From positions 1 through 46,638 of the forward strand of contig SFJH01000026.1 of assembly GCA_004555155.1 (NCBI GenBank): a DNA stretch of 46,638 bases, given 5' to 3'. Each line of letters begins with the position of its first letter. Within the stretch, counting starts at the first letter, position 1. The DNA is from Clostridiales bacterium (GTDB taxonomy: Bacteria > Bacillota > Clostridia > Christensenellales > Aristaeellaceae). The position numbers and the translations under genes are program-made. Positions 42,182 through 46,638 of the stretch are shown here, piece by piece. The notes below the pieces were generated by a model. The model was not told the origin of the DNA. It did not search any database and saw only the letters and a program-made list of their open reading frames with translations.

Positions 42182-42283
42182 GCCAAAAATGCGAAACCGG
42201 GCCGCCGTCCGACCCGATTTCGCCTGCCATGGAAACAGAACCTTCCTCTCCTGCGGTTTCCCCCGCCGGGCCCCGCTTCTTCC

Positions 42284-43714
42284 CTATGCCAGCCGCTCGA
42301 TCAGCGCCGTCAGCAGACCGTACATGCGGTTGAAGGAGGCGAGATCGAGGCTCTCGGCGGGAGAATGCGCGCCCCTGCCGTTGGGGCCGAGGGTCACGAT
42401 GTCCAGATCGGGCACGCGGCGGGAGAAGTAGCCGATCTCCATGCCGCCGTGGGTGGCGGACTCCTCCGGCTCACGGCCGAGCTTCTCGCGAACCACCTCG
42501 CCGAAGAGGTGGCGCATTTCGGATTCGGGATTGTACTCCATGCCGGGATAGTCGCTGTCCACCGCCACATCCGCGCCAAAGGCCGCGGCCGTGGCCCGCA
42601 GCTGCTCGGAGAGCCAGTCGCGATACTCGGGATTCGCGCTTCTGAGCATGCACTGCGCCTGCAGCACGCCGCTTTCAAACGAGAGCACGCCCAGATTGCA
42701 GCTCAGCGCCAGCACGTCGGTGCGTCGGGGATCCATGGCGTACGCGCCGTTGAACAGCGCCACCGGCAGCGCCGCGCAGCCCATCGCATACGCCTGCGCG
42801 CCGTCCTCCGCCTCCTCCAGCTTCATGGAGAAATCCGGATCCGTGACGGCGTACAGCTTCGCGGCGCGGGCGGCGTGGGCGTCCACGATGGCGCGGGCCT
42901 CGCCGATCCGATCCTCCGGAATGCGCACCCGCGCGCTGGCAAAGCGGGGCACCGCGTTGTCCGCCTCGCCGCCGGAGGCTTCGATCAGCCCCGCGCCGAG
43001 ACCGTTCAGCGCCAGCAGCGCATGGCAGAGCACCTTGATGGCGTTCGCGCCGCGCAGGCTCTCCAGTCCGCCGGAATGTCCGCCGCGCACGCCGGTCACC
43101 TCCAGCCGGAAGGCCTTTCCTTCGACGGGCGCCGGCGCGGCGTTCAGCGTCATGGTCATGCGGCAGCCGCCCGCCGTGGACACGGTGGTCACGTATTCGC
43201 CGCCACTGTCCATGGAAATCATGCGGCGGGAGCGGAGAATGGACGTGTCAAAATTCGCCGCGCCGATCAGACCGACCTCCTCCTGCACGGTGAACAGGCA
43301 CTCCAGCTCCGGGTGCTGCACATTGTCGGTCAGCAGCAGCTCCAGCATGTAGGCGCAGCCGTAGCCGTCGTCCGAGCCGAGGGTCGTGCCCTGGGCGAAC
43401 AGATTGCCCTCGTCGTCCACCCGCAGATCGAGGGGATCGCGGAGAAAATCGTGATTGCAGCCGGACTCCTTCGCGCAGACCATGTCCATGTGCGCCTGCA
43501 GAAGCACGGGGGCCTTGCCCTCGCAGCCCGGCGCGGCGGGCTTGCGCACCAGCACGTTGCCGAGGGAATCCTGGATCGCCTCCAGCCCTGCGGCGCGCGT
43601 CAGCGCGCAGATCGCGTCGCTGAGGGGCTTTTCGTGATAAGAACCGTGGGGTATCGCGCTCAGCCAGGCGAAGCGCTTTTCAATGCCGGTGGCGGGTATG
43701 AAGACCTTGCTCAT
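42284..43714 (-). CDS. pepD: Aminoacyl-histidine dipeptidase (PepD family)
   Basis: A 476-residue M20 zinc dipeptidase that cleaves Xaa-His and other dipeptides in the cytoplasm. Metal ligands and catalytic residues are seen in LQAHMDMV, GSDDGYGCAY, QEEVGLIGA, DSGGE and the late His of RGAHSPAES. The VRGGHSGG motif of the lid domain is present. The start has GGGGGAG upstream. It lies 41 nt after the GNAT gene and is the last gene of the rluF-rlmI-GNAT-pepD run. Confidence 0.95.
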   Translation of the reverse strand: MSKVFIPATGIEKRFAWLSAIPHGSYHEKPLSDAICALTRAAGLEAIQDSLGNVLVRKPAAPGCEGKAPVLLQAHMDMVCAKESGCNHDFLRDPLDLRVDDEGNLFAQGTTLGSDDGYGCAYMLELLLTDNVQHPELECLFTVQEEVGLIGAANFDTSILRSRRMISMDSGGEYVTTVSTAGGCRMTMTLNAAPAPVEGKAFRLEVTGVRGGHSGGLESLRGANAIKVLCHALLALNGLGAGLIEASGGEADNAVPRFASARVRIPEDRIGEARAIVDAHAARAAKLYAVTDPDFSMKLEEAEDGAQAYAMGCAALPVALFNGAYAMDPRRTDVLALSCNLGVLSFESGVLQAQCMLRSANPEYRDWLSEQLRATAAAFGADVAVDSDYPGMEYNPESEMRHLFGEVVREKLGREPEESATHGGMEIGYFSRRVPDLDIVTLGPNGRGAHSPAESLDLASFNRMYGLLTALIERLA

Positions 43715-43755
43715 ATGGATGCTCCCCCTCTGTGATGTTTCTCAAATAGACTCCG

Positions 43756-44277
43756 TCATTCCTCCGCGGCGCGCTGCCGGTTCAGCACCAGCCGACAGAC
43801 GCCGCCCTCGGTATGTTCCTCCCGAAAGCCGGCGGAGAGATACATCCGCACGGCCTGATCCCGATCCACCGGCAGCTCCGCCATCAGCCGATCCACCTCC
43901 GGATGGGCAAAGGCGTGCTCCGCCAGCAGCTTCAATCCCGCGGTGCCATAGCCCTTTCCGCGATGCCTGCCCTCGATCAGCACGCCGGTTCCGTGCGCGT
44001 CGGTCTCCATATCATAGTAATAGCACACTTCCCCGACGAACTCCCCGGTCTCCTCATCCAGCAGATACGCGCTGTACCGCGACGGCTCCCGCCACAGCCA
44101 CACATCCCGCCAGTATCGCCAGTCCTGAATGGGAAAATCGATGCAGCCCGTGCGCACGTCGTAGCCCTCCGCGTCCACAGGCATGCCGGCGTTATAGGAC
44201 ATCGTCTCCGGCTGCGAGAGCATCCTCTGCCGGTATTCCATCTCCCGCAGCCCGGGCACATGCAGCGTCAGCTTCAT
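43756..44277 (-). CDS. GNAT acetyltransferase
   Basis: A 173-residue acetyltransferase with motif A IEGRHRGKGYGTAGLKLL (R-G-K-G-Y-G loop) and a C-terminal MYLSAGFREE. The N-terminal MEYRQRMLSQPETMSYNAGM layout is shared with a clostridial GNAT group of unknown substrate. Its ATG overlaps the stop of the upstream methyltransferase gene (ATGA), so the two are translationally coupled. A longer open frame to 44301 has no ribosome site of its own. Confidence 0.88.
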   Translation of the reverse strand: MKLTLHVPGLREMEYRQRMLSQPETMSYNAGMPVDAEGYDVRTGCIDFPIQDWRYWRDVWLWREPSRYSAYLLDEETGEFVGEVCYYYDMETDAHGTGVLIEGRHRGKGYGTAGLKLLAEHAFAHPEVDRLMAELPVDRDQAVRMYLSAGFREEHTEGGVCRLVLNRQRAAEE

Positions 44278-45443
44278 TCCATCACCTGCAGAATCATGCA
44301 CTTCAGATACTTCGTCTCAATGGACTGCGGCAGAATCGGATGATCCTTTGCCTGCGTGCGGTATTCCACCAGACGAATGCGCTTCTTCGCATCCCGCGCG
44401 GCCTGATTGACCATGTCCTGGAAGGTCTCGGTCAGCACGTGCTGCGAGCACGAGCAGGTGACCAGGAATCCGCCCGGACGAACCAGCTTCAGTCCGCGCA
44501 GATTGATCTCCTTGTAGCCCCTCAGCGCGCTCTCCAGCGCGGCCTTGTTCTTGGTGAACGCCGGCGGGTCGAGAATCACCACGTCGAACTGCTCGCCCGC
44601 GTCGGTCAGCTCGCGCAGGTGATCAAAGCAGTTGTGCGCCTCGAAGGTCACATTGTCCAGACCGTTGATGCGGGCGTTCTCCCGGGCCACCTCCAGCGCT
44701 TCCTCGGAGATGTCCACGCCCAGCACGCTCTTTGCGCCGAACTTCGCCGCGTGCAGCGAGAACGAACCGTTGTGGCAGAAGCAGTCCAGCACCTTCGCAT
44801 CCCTGCAGATCGGCGCGATGGCGGCGCGGTTCTCCTTCTGGTCCAGGAAGAAGCCGGTCTTCTGGCCGTTCTTCACGTCCACCAGGAAGTGGATGCCGTT
44901 TTCCACCATGTCCACGCGGTCGGGCACCGTGCCGCGCAGCAGGCCGGTGGTCTGCTGCAGGCCCTCCAGGCGGCGCACCGGCACGTCGGAGCGCTCCCAG
45001 ATGCCCTGGGGCCGGACGATCTCCATCAGCAGATCGCACAGCATGTCCTTGATGCGCTCAATGCCCAGCGACAGCGACTGCATCACCAGCACGTCGCCGA
45101 ACTTGTCCACCACCAGTCCGGGCAGGAAGTCGGACTCCGAGTAGATCAGGCGGCAGGAGTTGGGATCGCACAGCAGCCTGCGATACTCCCAGGCGTCGCG
45201 GATGCGCTTTTCGAAGAACGCGCGGTCGCAGGGCTCGTCATTGCGGGTGAGGATGCGCAGGGAAATCTGGGACTGGGGGTTGTAGAAGCCGCGGCCGATG
45301 AACTTGCCGCGGAAGTCGGCCACGTCCACGATATCGCCGTTTTCAAATTCGCCGTCCACGCGCTCGATCTCGGAGGCGTAGATCCAGGGATGTCCGCCGC
45401 GCACGCGGGTTTCGCGGGTTTTGCGAAGGGTAATTTTCGCCAT
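44274..45443 (-). CDS. RlmI-like 23S rRNA cytosine-C5 methyltransferase
   Basis: A 389-residue class I SAM-dependent methyltransferase with an N-terminal PUA domain (about 1-75, RGGHPWIYASEIERV). The Rossmann domain has LDCFCHNGSFSLHAA as motif I, VLGVDISEEAL, the catalytic-type DPPAFTK motif, and the late CSCSQHV with the catalytic Cys expected for C5 methylation. RlmI acts on C1962 of 23S rRNA; that target is inferred. The start at 45443 is the ATG with AGGAG 7 nt upstream; the ATG 6 nt earlier is too close. It follows the pseudouridine synthase gene, so both are RNA modifiers. Confidence 0.93.
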   Translation of the reverse strand: MAKITLRKTRETRVRGGHPWIYASEIERVDGEFENGDIVDVADFRGKFIGRGFYNPQSQISLRILTRNDEPCDRAFFEKRIRDAWEYRRLLCDPNSCRLIYSESDFLPGLVVDKFGDVLVMQSLSLGIERIKDMLCDLLMEIVRPQGIWERSDVPVRRLEGLQQTTGLLRGTVPDRVDMVENGIHFLVDVKNGQKTGFFLDQKENRAAIAPICRDAKVLDCFCHNGSFSLHAAKFGAKSVLGVDISEEALEVARENARINGLDNVTFEAHNCFDHLRELTDAGEQFDVVILDPPAFTKNKAALESALRGYKEINLRGLKLVRPGGFLVTCSCSQHVLTETFQDMVNQAARDAKKRIRLVEYRTQAKDHPILPQSIETKYLKCMILQVME

Positions 45444-45460
45444 AGTCATTCTCCTTTGGG

Positions 45461-46165
45461 TCAGCTGAGGCGGCGCAGAAGCTCGTTCAGCTCGTCGTCG
45501 GTGAGTTCTCGCCACTGGCCGGGCCTGAGGCTGCCCAGCCGGAGGTTCATGATGCGCACGCGCTTGAGGGAGCGCACGTTGTAGCCGAAGTGTTCGCACA
45601 TGCGGCGGATCTGGCGGTTCAGGCCCTGCACGATGACGATGGTGAAGGAGCGCTCGCCGGTGCGCCGGATTTTGCAGGGCAGGGTGACGGTGCCCAGGAT
45701 GGGCACGCCGGCGGACATGCCGCGGATGAAATCGGGGGTGACGGGGCGGTCGACGGTCACTTCGTATTCCTTTTCGTGGCCGCCGGCGGCGCGGAGCAGG
45801 CGGTTGACGATCTCGCCGTCGGAGGTGAGGAGGAGGAGACCTTCGGAGTCCTTGTCCAGGCGGCCGACGGGGAAGATGCGGATGGGATAGGAAAGGTAGT
45901 CGACCACGTTCATGGGCTCGCGGGGGTCGGCGGTGCAGACGATGCCCACGGGCTTGTTGAGGAGGAGGTAGACCTTTTCGCCCTGACCGGACAGGGGGTG
46001 ATGGTCGACGAGCACCTGCATGCCGGGGAGAACGCGGTCGCCGAGTACGCCGACGCGGCCGTCGATGAGAACGCGGCCTTCGGAGATGAGGCGATCGGCT
46101 TCGCGGCGGGAGCAGTAGCCGCTGTCCGCGATGAATTTGTTGAGACGTTTGTTTTCGCTTTCCAA
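45461..46165 (-). CDS. RluF-type 23S rRNA pseudouridine synthase
   Basis: A 234-residue RsuA/RluB-family enzyme. The N-terminal S4 domain (RLNKFIADSGYCSRREADRLI) binds RNA. The catalytic Asp is in GRLDKDSEGLLLLT, and the family's NRQIRRMCEHFGY is present. The NVVDYLSYPIRIFPVGRL spacing and length are closest to RluF. The TTG start at 46165 has GGAGGG 6 nt upstream, and no nearer ATG exists; a longer open frame to 46294 would run into repeats. First gene of the run ending in pepD. Confidence 0.9.
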   Translation of the reverse strand: MESENKRLNKFIADSGYCSRREADRLISEGRVLIDGRVGVLGDRVLPGMQVLVDHHPLSGQGEKVYLLLNKPVGIVCTADPREPMNVVDYLSYPIRIFPVGRLDKDSEGLLLLTSDGEIVNRLLRAAGGHEKEYEVTVDRPVTPDFIRGMSAGVPILGTVTLPCKIRRTGERSFTIVIVQGLNRQIRRMCEHFGYNVRSLKRVRIMNLRLGSLRPGQWRELTDDELNELLRRLS

Positions 46166-46218
46166 GACGTTCCCTCCTGTTGAGATGATTGAGGAAAAGC
46201 AGAAGCCCCCGCACCAAG

Positions 46219-46500
46219 CGCGGCAGCGGGAGAAGGGTTCAGGGGGCGCAGCCCCCTGGCGGGGTGCAGGGGCGCTCCTGGAACGCCGAACCACGCCCTA
46301 ACAGAAAGCGCGGCAGCAGGAGCAGGAGTCCAGAGGGGATCATCCCCTCTGGCGGGGTGCAGGGGCAGCGCCCCTGCGGCTCGTGTAACGCTAATGAAAG
46401 CCCTAACAGAAAGGCGGCAGCGAGAGAAGGAGTCCAGAGGGGATCATCCCCTCTGGCGGGGTGCAGGGGCAGCGCCCCTGCGGCTCGTGTAACGCTGAAG
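46219..46500. repeat. Three diverged units of a hairpin-rich repeat
   Basis: The landmark GCGGCAG falls at 46220, 46310 and 46414. Each unit holds two GC-rich perfect hairpins: AGGGGGC/GCCCCCT or CCAGAGGGGAT/ATCCCCTCTGG, then GGGGTGCAGGGGC with a GCAGGGGC/GCCCCTGC stem. Units 2 and 3 are nearly identical over about 80 bp. This is the kind of dispersed intergenic repeat seen in gut Clostridia, and it differs from the three gene-end arrays. Confidence 0.85.
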
Positions 46501-46520
46501 AACGCCCGAATAGAAACCAG

Positions 46521-46597
46521 CCCGCCCGACTGCAAAGACCGATGCGTGACGGGCCGATTGAATATTGAAGCAAGCTTCGTGCGTGGGGTCGGGCGGG
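46521..46597. other. Long inverted repeat at the window end
   Basis: CCCGCCCGAC (46521-46530) and GTCGGGCGGG (46588-46597) are perfect complements with 57 bp between them, and a small GAAGC-AA-GCTTC stem lies inside. The function is unknown. The remaining bases to 46638 show no gene I can support. Confidence 0.4.
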
Positions 46598-46638
46598 CCG
46601 CTAATCAAGCGTCAATCTTGCGTCCAGTCAAAGAGCGG

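Noticed and set aside
46521..46638. tRNA or small RNA gene at the right edge
   Set aside because: No cloverleaf or conserved tRNA boxes could be drawn from the sequence.

Overview
This window is a GC-rich (about two thirds G+C by eye) chromosomal segment of a Firmicutes-type bacterium, most likely a gut-associated member of the Clostridia. The evidence is a Gram-positive gene set: SH3/NlpC cell-wall hydrolases, an LCP ligase, the flotillin FloA next to NfeD, an LplB/LplC/LipO sugar importer without its own ATPase, long-form HPF, a TipA-like MerR regulator, strong AGGAGG ribosome sites and sigma-A promoters. No rRNA, tRNA, CRISPR array, transposase or phage structural operon was seen. The genus cannot be named from this sequence.

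Layout. 1-2.8 kb: the end of an SH3-repeat/phage-lysozyme protein and a polyprenyl sugar transferase that looks broken by a small deletion. 2.8-6.9 kb: the psuKG pseudouridine operon, an NlpC/P60 hydrolase, a frameshifted GNAT gene and mutT. 7.0-12.8 kb: nfeD-floA-orf, then a LytTR regulator with tldD-tldE. 12.9-15.9 kb: an LCP protein, a metal-binding HMA protein and an aldo/keto reductase. 16.0-22.6 kb: a carbohydrate locus with two permeases, a binding protein and a 968-residue multidomain protein. 22.8-26.0 kb: a TipA-like regulator facing the operon yigZ-patatin-membrane protein. 26.2-30.6 kb: ppk1, trmO, an alkyltransferase-like gene and uppP. 30.6-39.4 kb: rsgA, two acetyltransferases, a hydrolase-GNAT fusion, mnmA, a Cys-rich protein, an alpha/beta hydrolase and a DUF362 ferredoxin. 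39.5-46.6 kb: topB and hpf, facing the operon rluF-like, rlmI-like, GNAT, pepD.

The most unusual structure is three unrelated tandem-repeat arrays between 32.0 and 37.1 kb. Each starts at the stop codon of a gene (rsgA, mnmA, and the Cys-rich gene) and fills the space up to the next gene. In the mnmA and Cys-rich arrays, the repeated unit carries a copy of the gene's own last codons plus stop, and most copies keep that reading frame. They look like a store of alternative C-terminal ends, or the result of repeated 3'-end duplication.

Other points of interest are a leader with a terminator and small ORFs before rsgA, a textbook 19-bp-spacer MerR operator, a sigma-H-like promoter before hpf, a palindrome on the psuKG promoter, and two gene-breaking lesions. 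Starts were often moved inward from the longest open frame to the codon with a properly spaced ribosome site; these choices are stated in each entry.
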